Origin: Microbacterium rhizomatis
GTDB taxonomy: Bacteria; Actinomycetota; Actinomycetes; Actinomycetales; Microbacteriaceae
DNA length: 64,000 nucleotides
Assembly (NCBI RefSeq): GCF_008710745.1
Contig: NZ_VYSA01000003.1
Location: 372,001 to 436,000 of the forward strand
Reading direction: 5' to 3'
Every line of letters begins with the position of its first letter. Position 1 is the first letter of the stretch. A program made the position numbers and the translations under genes. The notes beneath the pieces are model-generated. The model ran no database searches and was not told where the DNA came from. It worked only from the letters and a program-made list of their open reading frames with translations. This document shows positions 8,353 through 16,843 of this stretch, one piece after another.

Positions 8353-8398
8353 GCACACGCCGCCCCGAGGGGGAACTCCTCCTCGGGGCGGCGCGTGC
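8353..8398 (+). terminator. Strong intercistronic hairpin after the binding-protein gene
   Basis: Two 18-nt arms (8353-8370 and 8381-8398) pair with a single mismatch around a 10-nt loop. It begins 3 nt after the stop of the binding protein and ends 41 nt before the permease start. Such hairpins usually act as partial terminators or 3' mRNA stabilisers that keep the binding protein more abundant than the permeases. Confidence 0.65.
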
Positions 8399-8439
8399 AT
8401 CCCCCCACATCCCTTCCTATGACAGATCCGAGGTGACGC

Positions 8440-9453
8440 GTGGCGCTCTTCATCGCCAAGCGCTTGGGTGCCGCCGTGCTGCTGGTCATCGGCACCGTGA
8501 TCGTCGCGTTCGCCCTGACGGCGATCCTTCCGGGCGACGCCGCGACGGCGCGTCTCGGCGAGCGGGCCGCTGCCAACCCCGAGCTGGTGGCCGCGATGCG
8601 CGAGCGCCTGGGGCTCGACCGCCCGCTGTACGAGCAGTTCTTCCTCTACCTCGGCGGCCTCTTCCGCGGTGACCTCGGCGAGTCGGTCCAGACGTCGCGT
8701 CCGGTCTTGACCGACCTGCAGCTGTTCGGTCCCGCCTCGGCGGAGCTCGCGCTCGCCGCGACCCTCATCGCCGTGCTGATCGGCGGCGGTCTCGGGATCG
8801 TCGCGGCGCTGCGGGCAAACGGCCACATCGACAACGCGCTGCGCGCCGTGAGCCTCGGAGGCGTCTCGATCCCGATCTTCTGGTTCGCCCTCATCGCGAC
8901 AGCGATCTTCTCGACCCAGCTCGGCTGGTTCCCCTCATCCGGGCGACTGAACGCCGGGGTCATACCGCCGCCGCGGGTGACGGGATTCTTCACGATCGAT
9001 TCGCTCCTGGCCGGCAACTTCCCTCTGTTCCTGCAGGCCGTGACGCACCTGATCCTCCCCGCCATCGTGCTGTCGGCGGCGATGGTCGGCCTCCTGATGC
9101 GCTTCACGCGGGCGTCGGTGCTCGACGTGCTCGGACAGGAGTACATCCGGGCGGCCGAGGCCAAAGGCCTCAATGGCCGCCAGGTCGTCTTCGGCCACGT
9201 CCTGCGCGGCGCACTCGTGCCGGTCATCACCGTCGTCGGCACGGCGTTCGCCTCGCTCCTGGCAGGCACTGTCCTCGTCGAGCAGATCTTCGCATGGCCG
9301 GGGATCGGTTCGTACGCCTATCGGGCCGCGTCGACCCTCGACCTGGCCGCGATCGTGGGAGTGACGATCTTCGTCGCCCTCATCTACATCTTCGTGAACC
9401 TCGTGACAGACATCCTGTACGGGGTCATCGATCCGAGGATCCGACGCGCATGA
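8440..9453 (+). CDS. Peptide ABC transporter permease 1a (DppB type)
   Basis: A 337-residue inner-membrane protein. An N-terminal helix (LGAAVLLVIGTVIVAFALTAILPGD) precedes the periplasmic loop with RLGLDRPLYEQFFLYLGGLFRGDLGES, which is diagnostic for DppB/OppB. About five further membrane segments and the EAA loop region (EYIRAAEAKGLNGRQVVFGHVLRGAL) that contacts the ATPase follow. A GTG start is preceded by GAGGTG. Its stop overlaps the ATG of the partner permease by 4 nt. It forms the translocation pore with the next gene product. Confidence 0.95.
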   Translation: MALFIAKRLGAAVLLVIGTVIVAFALTAILPGDAATARLGERAAANPELVAAMRERLGLDRPLYEQFFLYLGGLFRGDLGESVQTSRPVLTDLQLFGPASAELALAATLIAVLIGGGLGIVAALRANGHIDNALRAVSLGGVSIPIFWFALIATAIFSTQLGWFPSSGRLNAGVIPPPRVTGFFTIDSLLAGNFPLFLQAVTHLILPAIVLSAAMVGLLMRFTRASVLDVLGQEYIRAAEAKGLNGRQVVFGHVLRGALVPVITVVGTAFASLLAGTVLVEQIFAWPGIGSYAYRAASTLDLAAIVGVTIFVALIYIFVNLVTDILYGVIDPRIRRA

Positions 9454-10364
9454 GCACGACAGAGAAGGCCCTCGAAACCGTCGACCCGATCGCATCGACC
9501 GACGGACGGCGATGGATGCCGCGGTGGCGGCTGCCCGCGGCGTGGCGCCGCCCGCTCGCCGTCGTCGGCATCGTGATCGTGGTGTTCTGGGTGCTGGTCA
9601 TCATCTTCGCGCCGCTGCTGGCCCCCTACAGCCCGCTCGCGCAGGACTCGCCCCGCTTCCTGCCGCCCTCGCCCGAGCACTGGTTCGGCACCGACGGTGT
9701 GGGCCGCGACGTGCTCTCGCGCGTGATCTACGGCGCGCGCATCAGCATCCCGATCGCGGTCATGCTCGTCGCGCTGTCGCTCGTCGTCGGAGCGACGATC
9801 GGCGCGATCGCGGGGTACTTCGGAGGGACGGTGGATGCCGTCCTGATGCGCATCGTGGACCTCTTCTTCGCCTTCCCCGCGATCATCCTCGCGATGGCGG
9901 TGTCGGCAGCGCTCGGCCCCTCTCTGGTCAATGCCGTCCTCGCGATCGTCGTCGTCTCGTGGCCCGCGTATGCCCGTGTCACGCGATCGCTCGTGATCGG
10001 ACTGCGCGACAGCAACTTCATCGCCGCGTCGCGCCTCATCGGTGCTTCGTCGATCCGCACCCTCGGGCGCGACATCGCCCCCAACATCCTCGGTCCGATC
10101 GCGATCATCTCGACGCTCGAGCTCGGCAATGCGATCCTCCTTCTCAGCGGCCTGAGCTACCTCGGGCTCGGCGCGGTGCCGCCGACCCCCGAGTGGGGCG
10201 CGATGGTGTCGGAGGGCTCGCGCGTCTTCTACAACTACTGGGTCGCTCTCTTCCCAGGGCTTGCGATCCTCAGCGTCGTGCTGGCGTTCAACTTCATCGG
10301 CGACTCGCTGCGCGACGCCCTCGATCCCCGCACGTCGCGCGCCGTGTCGGCCATGGAGCTGTGA
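9450..10364 (+). CDS. Peptide ABC transporter permease 1b (DppC type)
   Basis: A 304-residue permease with a cytoplasmic N-terminal extension of ~35 residues, a first membrane helix (LAVVGIVIVVFWVLVIIFAP), then the DppC hallmark HWFGTDGVGRDVLSRVIYGARISIPI and an EAA loop (FIAASRLIGASSIRTLGRDIAPNIL). The C-terminus carries NFIGDSLRDALDPR, also typical of DppC. It is coupled by overlaps to the upstream permease (ATGA) and the downstream ATPase (TGATG), so the transporter genes form one transcription unit. Confidence 0.95.
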   Translation: MSTTEKALETVDPIASTDGRRWMPRWRLPAAWRRPLAVVGIVIVVFWVLVIIFAPLLAPYSPLAQDSPRFLPPSPEHWFGTDGVGRDVLSRVIYGARISIPIAVMLVALSLVVGATIGAIAGYFGGTVDAVLMRIVDLFFAFPAIILAMAVSAALGPSLVNAVLAIVVVSWPAYARVTRSLVIGLRDSNFIAASRLIGASSIRTLGRDIAPNILGPIAIISTLELGNAILLLSGLSYLGLGAVPPTPEWGAMVSEGSRVFYNYWVALFPGLAILSVVLAFNFIGDSLRDALDPRTSRAVSAMEL

Positions 10365-11146
10365 TGGACGCGCTGCTGGACGTCCGTGATCTGCGCATCC
10401 TGCTCGGCGGCCGAGCCCTCGTCGACGGCGTCGACATCACGGTCGCGCCCGGTGAGGTCGTCGGACTCGCCGGCGAGAGCGGCAGCGGCAAGACGCTCAC
10501 CGCGCTCACGGCCCTCGGCTTCGTGCCCGACAACGCCGAGGTGTCGGGTGAGGTGGTCTTCGACGGACGCAACGTGCTCTCGCTCGGAAAGCACGACCTC
10601 CGGGCGCTGCGCGGCGATCGCGTCGCGATGGTGTTCCAGGACCCGATGACCTCGCTGCATCCGATGCTCACGATCGAGCGCCAGCTCACCGAGCACCAGC
10701 GCGTGCATCGTGCCATGACCCGGGCGCAGGCGCGCGAGCGTGCGATCGAACTGCTGGACCGCGTGCGGATCCCCGATCCCCATCTCGCGATCAAGTCCTA
10801 CCCGCACCGCTTCTCCGGCGGCATGCGGCAGCGCATCGCGATCGCGTCGGCGCTCGCGTGCGAGCCTGAGCTGCTCATCGCCGACGAGGTCACGACGGCG
10901 CTGGACGTCACGGTGCAGGCAGGCATCCTGAACCTCCTGCAGAGCCTGCGCAGCGAGACCGGGATGGCGATGCTCTTCATCACGCACGACCTCGCGGTCA
11001 TGAACGTCGTGTCCGATCGGCTCTACATCATGCGGGCGGGCAGGGTCGTCGAATCCGGGCGTTCCCGTGACGTCCTGGCCGACCCGCAGCACGAGTACAC
11101 GCGCGCGCTCGTCGATGCGCTGCCCGACACGGAGGTGGCACGATGA
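10364..11146 (+). CDS. Peptide ABC transporter ATPase 1a (DppD type)
   Basis: A 260-residue ABC ATPase with Walker A GESGSGKT (from residue 37), Q-loop VFQDPMTSLHPML, signature FSGGMRQR, Walker B LLIADEVTTALDVT and the H-loop FITHDLAVM. The GGMRQR signature and DVTVQA run are characteristic of the DppD/OppD subfamily. One deviation is Val in IADEV where most members have Pro (IADEP). It lacks the long C-terminal Cys-containing extension of many OppD proteins. The start overlaps the preceding stop by 1 nt. Confidence 0.95.
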   Translation: MDALLDVRDLRILLGGRALVDGVDITVAPGEVVGLAGESGSGKTLTALTALGFVPDNAEVSGEVVFDGRNVLSLGKHDLRALRGDRVAMVFQDPMTSLHPMLTIERQLTEHQRVHRAMTRAQARERAIELLDRVRIPDPHLAIKSYPHRFSGGMRQRIAIASALACEPELLIADEVTTALDVTVQAGILNLLQSLRSETGMAMLFITHDLAVMNVVSDRLYIMRAGRVVESGRSRDVLADPQHEYTRALVDALPDTEVAR

Positions 11147-12015
11147 CGGCTCTCGAGGTCGAAGACGCGGTCGTCGAGTACAAGGTCCCCGGCCGCCCCA
11201 CCGTGCGCGCCGTCGGCGGAGTCTCGCTGCACGTCGACGCCGGCGAGGTGCTCGGGCTCGTGGGCGAGTCCGGCTGCGGCAAGTCGTCGCTCGGTCGCGC
11301 CATCGTCGGCCTCAATCCGCTCGACTCCGGCCGGGTGCTCGTCGACGGCCGCGAGATCGCGCCGCTGCGCCGCCGCGCGCGTCCCGTGGCCGATCGTGCC
11401 GTCCAGATGGTGTTCCAGGATCCGTACTCGTCGCTGAATCCGCGCCGCCGGATCGGACGTCAGATCCAGGATGCCGTGGCCGGCCGGGGCGGCACCGCAC
11501 GCGTGCAGGAGCTGCTCGAATCGGTGGGATTGCCCGCCGCCGCGGCCAACCGATTCCCGCACCAGTTCTCGGGCGGGCAGCGACAGCGCATCGCGATCGC
11601 ACGGGCGCTCGCATCCGATCCGCGGGTCATCGTGGCCGACGAGCCGGTCTCGGCCCTCGATGCCTCGACGCGCCTGCAGGTCGCGGGCCTGCTCTCCGAC
11701 ACCGCGACCCAGCGCGGCGCCGCACTGCTCATGATCTCGCACGACCTGTCGGGGCTGCGGGTCATCGCCGACCGCATCGCCGTGATGTACTTCGGTCGCA
11801 TCGTGGAGGTCGGCCCGACGGATGCCATCTGGACCGAACCGCAGCATCCCTACACCCGCACGCTCATCAAGGCGATCCCGAGACTGGGGCGCGACGCGCC
11901 CATGCCGTCGGAGCCCGGCCGCCGCGAACCGGTGGTCGTGAGCGATGAGGATGCGCGGCTCGTGGAGTGCGCGCCGGGGCATTTCGTGGCCGCAGAGGCG
12001 CTCGTCGCCTCGTGA
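11143..12015 (+). CDS. Peptide ABC transporter ATPase 1b (DppF type)
   Basis: A 290-residue ATPase partner of DppD. Walker A is GESGCGKSS (around residue 44), the Q-loop is MVFQDPYSSLNPRR (the DppF/OppF hallmark), the signature is FSGGQRQR, and Walker B is VIVADEPVSALDAS, followed by the H-loop MISHDLSGL. The Q-loop-to-signature helical stretch is shorter than usual, but all motifs are intact. The 4-nt ATGA overlap with the preceding gene shows coupled translation. The C-terminal ~30 residues include CAPGHFV, a trace of the family's substrate-specificity tail. Confidence 0.94.
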   Translation: MTALEVEDAVVEYKVPGRPTVRAVGGVSLHVDAGEVLGLVGESGCGKSSLGRAIVGLNPLDSGRVLVDGREIAPLRRRARPVADRAVQMVFQDPYSSLNPRRRIGRQIQDAVAGRGGTARVQELLESVGLPAAAANRFPHQFSGGQRQRIAIARALASDPRVIVADEPVSALDASTRLQVAGLLSDTATQRGAALLMISHDLSGLRVIADRIAVMYFGRIVEVGPTDAIWTEPQHPYTRTLIKAIPRLGRDAPMPSEPGRREPVVVSDEDARLVECAPGHFVAAEALVAS

Positions 12016-12073
12016 CCACGTGTCCGCCGTAGTGATCACGTATCGGCCGCAGCGAGCACGCATCGGCAAGAGA
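12014..12073. repeat. Three degenerate 20-bp tandem repeats
   Basis: Copies at 12014-12033, 12034-12053 and 12054-12073 share the frame GANCACGYRTCSGC followed by a variable end, with exactly 20-bp periodicity. The first copy begins inside the stop codon of the DppF-type gene, and the third runs into the ribosome site of the amidohydrolase gene. The spacing (two helical turns) would put bound proteins on one face, so an operator array is possible; decayed duplication is the alternative. Confidence 0.5.
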
Positions 12074-12087
12074 GAGGAACGCAGGAC

Positions 12088-13329
12088 GTGGGAGTAGTGC
12101 GGTCGTTCGAGACGCGAGGGGATGCCGAGCTGCGCGATCTGCGCCTCGTCGATGTCGAGGAGGGCGTCGTGCGCTCCGGGCTCGCGATCCGCGTGCGCGG
12201 AGGAGTCATCGAGTCGATCGCGTCCGATGAGCATCCCGCGCCAGGAGACCTCCCCGTGCTCGACATGGGCGGCGCCTTCGTGGCACCGGGGCTCATCAAC
12301 ATGCACACGCACTTCTCGCTGTCGCTGCCCGGGCCCGTGGGCGAGGAGCTCGAGGCGATGGATGCCGCGGGCATTGCGCTCTACATGGCCGACGGCGCCC
12401 GCCGCACCCTGCTCAACGGCGTCACGACCGTGCGCTGCGTCGCCGAGAAGGCGAATGCGGACTTCGCGCTCCGCCGGGCGATCGAGGGGGGATGGGTGCA
12501 GGGTCCGCGCATCTACACCGCGGGCCGCGCCCTGGCGTGCACGGGTGGGCACGGGCACGGTTCGGACGACACGATGGAGTGCGATGGGGCGGACGCGTTC
12601 GCCCGCGGCGTCCGCACGCAGATCCGTGCCGGAGCCGATCTGATCAAGCTCATGATCTCGGGAGGGATCGCGGGCGAGCACGAGACGATCTCGACACCCC
12701 AGCTCAGCACGGCCGAGATGGCGTCGGCGATCTCCACGGCGCACGCGTGGGGGCGCAAGGTCACGGCGCACGCCGGTCCGGCCGGGGTGATCGCGGAGGC
12801 GGTGCGCCTGGGCCTGGACTGCGTGGAGCACGGCTACGAGCTCACTCCCGACGTGTGCCGCGAGATGGCCGAGGCGGGCACGTCGCTCGTGCCGACGCTC
12901 ATCGTGACGCGCTCCGGCGCCTTCTTCGACGAGCTGGGCGTTCCCGCCTGGATGCAGGAGCGCTCGCTCGGGGCGGGGGAACGGCACATCGCGTCGTACC
13001 GCATGGCGCTCGAGGCGGGCGTCGAGGTGCTGCTCGGCAGCGACATGCCGCCGTTCTGGCCCTTCGAGGGCACGTCGGCGGCAGTCCGAGAGCTCGAGCA
13101 CATGCACGCCTTCGGTCTGGACGCTCCCGCCACGCTGCGCGCCGGTACGCTCGGGCCCGCACGATGGCTCGGCATAGACGCGAACACCGGGAGCATCGCA
13201 GAGGGCAAGTGGGCCGATCTGATCGCCCTCGCGGAGGATCCGCTGGAGTCGCCCTCCGCTCTGCGCACCCTGGACTTCGTCATGCGCGGCGGTGTCGTCG
13301 TCCGTGATGACGGGCGGGTTCGGCGATGA
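12088..13329 (+). CDS. Amidohydrolase-superfamily protein, prolidase/imidazolonepropionase-like
   Basis: A 413-residue metal-dependent hydrolase. The (beta/alpha)8 site residues are visible: His73-x-His75 (NMHTHFS), Lys187 in LIKLMISGG (candidate carboxylated bridging lysine), His228 (TAHAGPAG), His248 (EHGYEL) and Asp319 (GSDMP). The Lys within IKxMxSGG is typical of the COG1228 branch that includes amidohydrolase-type Xaa-Pro dipeptidases and arginine carboxypeptidases. Its position just after a dipeptide transporter supports intracellular cleavage of an imported dipeptide or N-acyl amino acid. The GTG start follows AGAGAGGAAC. It overlaps the next gene by ATGA. Exact substrate unknown. Confidence 0.9.
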   Translation: MGVVRSFETRGDAELRDLRLVDVEEGVVRSGLAIRVRGGVIESIASDEHPAPGDLPVLDMGGAFVAPGLINMHTHFSLSLPGPVGEELEAMDAAGIALYMADGARRTLLNGVTTVRCVAEKANADFALRRAIEGGWVQGPRIYTAGRALACTGGHGHGSDDTMECDGADAFARGVRTQIRAGADLIKLMISGGIAGEHETISTPQLSTAEMASAISTAHAWGRKVTAHAGPAGVIAEAVRLGLDCVEHGYELTPDVCREMAEAGTSLVPTLIVTRSGAFFDELGVPAWMQERSLGAGERHIASYRMALEAGVEVLLGSDMPPFWPFEGTSAAVRELEHMHAFGLDAPATLRAGTLGPARWLGIDANTGSIAEGKWADLIALAEDPLESPSALRTLDFVMRGGVVVRDDGRVRR

Positions 13330-13652
13330 CGGATGCCGGCGGCGACATGGAGCTGTACGACCTCTGCGTCGTCGTCGACCGCATCGAGGGCCGCTCCGTG
13401 TGCGGAATGCGCGCGGGGGATCGCTTCACGGTGACCGGGAGCAACGAGCTGCGGATCCCCGGCGGCGGGCACTTCTGCATGTATGCGCTCGCCGCGGCGC
13501 TGCCTCTCCTGGCGGCGAAGCAGCGCGCGCTCCCTCCTGGTGACTGGCTCGAGCGCGACAGCGAGGTCGCATGCCCCGACCCCGATGAGCGGCTCGTGAT
13601 GCGCATCGAGCGCACGGGCACATCGCGCATGAACTCGGCGGACCTCACGTGA
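13326..13652 (+). CDS. Small TIGR04076-like protein
   Basis: A 108-residue protein that opens with YDLCVVVDRIEGRSVCGMRAGDRF, has FCMYALAAALPLLAAKQRALP in the middle and ends with a CPDPDERLVMRIER segment. This layout (VxxIxG.C..G.x.GD.F, then C.yAl.a..P) matches the uncharacterised TIGR04076 family as I recall it. Four cysteines could bind metal or a cofactor. It is translationally coupled to the amidohydrolase (ATGA overlap), so it may assist or follow that step. No function is established. Confidence 0.75.
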   Translation: MTDAGGDMELYDLCVVVDRIEGRSVCGMRAGDRFTVTGSNELRIPGGGHFCMYALAAALPLLAAKQRALPPGDWLERDSEVACPDPDERLVMRIERTGTSRMNSADLT

Positions 13653-13665
13653 GGGCGGACCGCTC

Positions 13666-14691
13666 ATGACCGTCGAGCGCGTGCCGATCACGCTCGGGTT
13701 GCAGACCGACAAACCCCGCGGCGCCTACGCCGAGCTCGCGGTGCTGGCCGAAGACCTCGGCTTCTCGGGGGTGAGCGTCTTCTCCGACCTGCTGTACCAG
13801 TCCTCGATCGTGCCGCTCATCGAGATGGCCTGGGCGACGGAGCGCATCCGGCTCGGCTGCGCGTGCTGGAATCCGTTCACACTCCATCCCTACGAGATCG
13901 CGAATCAGGCGGCGCTTCTGGATGCACACAGTGGCGGGCGGGCGTATCTCGGCCTCGCACGCGGATCGTGGCTCGGCGGCATCGGGCTGCGTCCGACCCG
14001 GCCGCTCGCGCACCTGCGTGACGCCGTCGGGGTGATCGACGCGCTCCTGGCCGGTGCGGGCGAGGGGTATGCCGGCGAGCACTTCCGGCTCGATGAAGGC
14101 GTACGCCTCGTCTCGGCCTCGCGCCCGATTCCCCTCCTCATCGGCTCGTGGGGTCCGCGGGGGGCTGCCCTCGCGGGCGAGTTCGCCGAAGAGATCAAGC
14201 TGGGCGGATGCGCGAACCCCGCCATGATCGCCGTCACGCGAGAGCGTCTCCGCGTGGGTGCGGATCGCGCCGGCCGCCGCGCAGAGGACATCGGCATCGT
14301 GCTGGGCGCCGTCACCGTCATCGACCGTGATCGCAAGACGGCACGGAGCCTCGCGCGCCGCGAGGTCGCGATGTACCTCGACGTCATCGCCGAGCTCGAC
14401 CCGACCGTGCAGCTGCCCGAGGGGCTTCTTCCGGAGATCCGTGAGCGGCTGCGCGACGGTCGAGCGGATGCGGGCGAGGTGATCCCGGATGAAGTTCTGG
14501 ACCTCTTCGCGTTCGCGGGCGATCCCGATGACATCGCCGCCCAGGCCCAGCGCCTGATCGACGCGGGCGTGGACCGGATCGAATTCGGCACGCCGCACGG
14601 CGTCGACGAGGCCGACGGCATCGCCCTGCTCGGACGCGAGGTGCTGCCGCGATTGACCGGCCCGTCCGCGCCGTCGTCCAACCCCCGCTGA
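13666..14691 (+). CDS. LLM-class (luciferase-like) flavin/F420-dependent oxidoreductase 1
   Basis: A 341-residue TIM-barrel protein of the bacterial luciferase-like superfamily. It resembles the 5,10-methylene-tetrahydromethanopterin-reductase (Mer) branch, with TERIRLGCACWNPFTLHPYEIA, then GGRAYLGLARGSW and the closing AGVDRIEFGTPHG. Members use F420 or FMN. Together with LLM 2 (18793) and the PPOX-type protein at 27381 it suggests a deazaflavin-linked redox step in this peptide module. The ATG at 13666 has GAGGGCGG upstream. Substrate unknown. Confidence 0.9.
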   Translation: MTVERVPITLGLQTDKPRGAYAELAVLAEDLGFSGVSVFSDLLYQSSIVPLIEMAWATERIRLGCACWNPFTLHPYEIANQAALLDAHSGGRAYLGLARGSWLGGIGLRPTRPLAHLRDAVGVIDALLAGAGEGYAGEHFRLDEGVRLVSASRPIPLLIGSWGPRGAALAGEFAEEIKLGGCANPAMIAVTRERLRVGADRAGRRAEDIGIVLGAVTVIDRDRKTARSLARREVAMYLDVIAELDPTVQLPEGLLPEIRERLRDGRADAGEVIPDEVLDLFAFAGDPDDIAAQAQRLIDAGVDRIEFGTPHGVDEADGIALLGREVLPRLTGPSAPSSNPR

Positions 14692-14721
14692 CCCCATCGC
14701 CGCTGGCTGTTCCACGAACGA

Positions 14722-14747
14722 GCGTCGCGCCTTGTCGCGCGCGACGC
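14722..14747 (+). other. Intergenic hairpin upstream of the S9 peptidase gene
   Basis: Perfect 9-bp stem (GCGTCGCGC / GCGCGACGC) with an 8-nt loop, 31 nt after the LLM stop and 19 nt before the S9 start. It could weaken readthrough between the two genes. No U-tract. Confidence 0.3.
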
Positions 14748-14766
14748 GATCACGAAGGAGAGAGAA

Positions 14767-16752
14767 ATGACCACGACGCTCCCGAGCACCGGCACGGCAC
14801 CCGTGCGCCCGCACGATCTGGAAGAGATCTGGACGCCATCGACGGTGCGCCGCGAGCCCGGTTCGCGCCGGGTGCTGATCGCGGAGTCGCGTCCGGATTC
14901 GACGGCGAACGCCTATGTCAGCCGGCTCCTCCTTCACGACCTCGCGCCGGAGAACGCTGCGGATCCGGTGCAGATCGACGGCGGTCCGGGAGTGCGGCTC
15001 GCCGCGTTCGCCCCCGAGGGCGGCGAGCTCGCCTGGGTGAGGACGCGCGAGGGGAGAAGTGTCATCCGCCACGTCTCGACCGCCGGACGGGGCAGCGCTC
15101 TGACGGACGGTATCCGCGACATCGCGGAGCTCCCCGACGCGATCGAGGAGCTCGCCTGGTCGCCGAGCGCGGCGCGGCTCGCCGTCGTCGCGCGCGTGCC
15201 GGTCGACCGCGAATGGTTCGAGGCCCCAGAAGACCGGCGTGCACCGCTGAGGATCACGACCCTGCGCTACTCCGCGGACGGGATCGGATGGACCGTCAAC
15301 AACCGGCGGCAGATCTTCGTCGTGGATGTCGCCACCGGCGAGGTTCGGTGCGTGAGCGACGCCACGGCGGATGATCATGACGTCGCGTGGACGCCGGACG
15401 AGAAGGGTCTGCTGTTCACTTCGCAGCGCCAGCCCGACTGGGATCTCACCGAGGCGAACGCCCTGCACCGTCTCGATCTCGCGACGGGCGAGATCGCGAC
15501 GATCACCGATGCGACCCGCGAGATCGTGCGTCCCGTGCCCTCGGCGGACGGCACGCGGGTCGCGACGGTCGCGGTCGACATCGCGCACTACCCGAGCACC
15601 TCGTTCCCCGCCCTCGTGGATCTGACGTCCGGCGCCGTCACGGACCTTCGCGCGATCGTGGACCGGGACTGCACTCCCGGATCGATCAGGTGGGTCTCAC
15701 CGGACGCCTTCGTCGTCCTCGTCGGCAGTGAGGGACGCATCGAGGTCGTCGAGATCACCTGCGCGGCCGGCGGCGCGCCGACAGCGCGCACGCTGCTGAC
15801 CGGTCCACGTCAGATCACCGGGTTCGACGTCCACGACGGGCTGTGGGTCGCGATCGAATCCTCGCCCACGACGCCGCCGAGGGTGATCGTCGGCGAGGAG
15901 GGGGCAGCATCCCGTGTCCTGCACGACCCCAACGCGCAGTACCGCGAGGGGCACAGACTTGCGGAGCCGCGCCATGAGCCGGTCGATGTCGACGGCACGA
16001 CGATCGACTCGTGGATCGCGACCCCGGACGGCGAAGGCCCGCATCCCCTCATCATCTGGCTGCAGGGGGGCGGCACTCAGTACGGCTACCAGTGGTCGCA
16101 CGAGGTGCACACCCTGATCGGCCAGGGGTTCGCGGTGGCATGGCTCAATCCCCGCGGATCGGCGGGCTACGGAACCGCGTGGATGAAGGTCAATGCCGCC
16201 CCGGGTGCCGCGGAGCCCGGGGAGGGCTGGGGCAATCGCGACCTCGACGACATCGTCGCGGTGGTCCAGCATCTGCTCGCGACCCATCCGGTCGACAGCG
16301 CGCGCGTCGGCGTCATGGGCGGATCGTACGGCGGCATGATGACGGCATTCCTGCTGGCCAAGACGGACCTCTTCGCCGCGGGCTGGGCCGAGCGGGGCTG
16401 CTACAACCTGTTCAGCGACGCCGCCACGAAGGACGAGGCGCCGTGGTTCTTCGAGAAGTACCTGGGCGTCTCGCATCTCCAGGACGCAACTCCGTACTGG
16501 GATGCCTCTCCGCTCAAGTACGTCGATGGGATCACCGCCCCCCTCGCCATCGTGCACTCCGAGTACGACCGCCGGTGTGCGATCCAGCAGGCCGAGGAGC
16601 TCTTCTTCGCACTGCGGGTGCTCGGGCGACCCGCGGAGTTCATCCGGTTCCCCGGCGAGGGCCACTCGCTGACCCGGGAGGGCACGCCCGTGCACCGGCG
16701 TCAGCGCGGCGACCTGCTTCTGGAGTGGTTCGGTGAGACGTTGTCGGCATAG
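14767..16752 (+). CDS. S9-family serine peptidase (prolyl-oligopeptidase/acylaminoacyl-peptidase-like)
   Basis: A 661-residue cytoplasmic-type enzyme with no signal peptide. Residues ~15-390 form a beta-propeller (DVAWTPDEKGLLF, WDLTEANALHRLDLATGE) that filters substrates by size. The C-terminal alpha/beta-hydrolase domain has the triad Ser520 (GGSYGG), Asp601 (SEYDRRC) and His633 (GEGHSL), and the oxyanion-hole region is LNPRGSAGYGTAW. This pattern is S9C. It would cleave short imported peptides, often after proline or from blocked N-termini. The ribosome site AAGGAGAGAG precedes the ATG. Followed by a GNRA-type hairpin and the Lrp gene. Confidence 0.95.
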   Translation: MTTTLPSTGTAPVRPHDLEEIWTPSTVRREPGSRRVLIAESRPDSTANAYVSRLLLHDLAPENAADPVQIDGGPGVRLAAFAPEGGELAWVRTREGRSVIRHVSTAGRGSALTDGIRDIAELPDAIEELAWSPSAARLAVVARVPVDREWFEAPEDRRAPLRITTLRYSADGIGWTVNNRRQIFVVDVATGEVRCVSDATADDHDVAWTPDEKGLLFTSQRQPDWDLTEANALHRLDLATGEIATITDATREIVRPVPSADGTRVATVAVDIAHYPSTSFPALVDLTSGAVTDLRAIVDRDCTPGSIRWVSPDAFVVLVGSEGRIEVVEITCAAGGAPTARTLLTGPRQITGFDVHDGLWVAIESSPTTPPRVIVGEEGAASRVLHDPNAQYREGHRLAEPRHEPVDVDGTTIDSWIATPDGEGPHPLIIWLQGGGTQYGYQWSHEVHTLIGQGFAVAWLNPRGSAGYGTAWMKVNAAPGAAEPGEGWGNRDLDDIVAVVQHLLATHPVDSARVGVMGGSYGGMMTAFLLAKTDLFAAGWAERGCYNLFSDAATKDEAPWFFEKYLGVSHLQDATPYWDASPLKYVDGITAPLAIVHSEYDRRCAIQQAEELFFALRVLGRPAEFIRFPGEGHSLTREGTPVHRRQRGDLLLEWFGETLSA

Positions 16753-16787
16753 CGATCGCCTGGTCGCCGCACCGGGTGCGACCGTAT

Positions 16788-16817
16788 GCTCAATCGAGCC
16801 CGCGAGGGCTCGAGCAT
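16788..16817 (+). terminator. Hairpin with GCGA tetraloop after the S9 gene
   Basis: CGAGCCC (16795-16801), a GCGA loop, then GGGCTCG (16806-16812) form a perfect 7-bp stem; outer bases ATGCT/AGCAT can extend it. It sits between the S9 stop and the lrp start. GNRA tetraloops are very stable. Probable terminator or attenuator. Confidence 0.45.
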
Positions 16818-16843
16818 CCTTCCCACGATGATCAGGAGACGGC

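Noticed and set aside
13645..15588. A 647-codon minus-strand frame opposite LLM 1 and the S9 peptidase
   Set aside because: No domain, low-complexity Arg/Asp-rich translation, and both + strand genes have intact catalytic motifs and ribosome sites.
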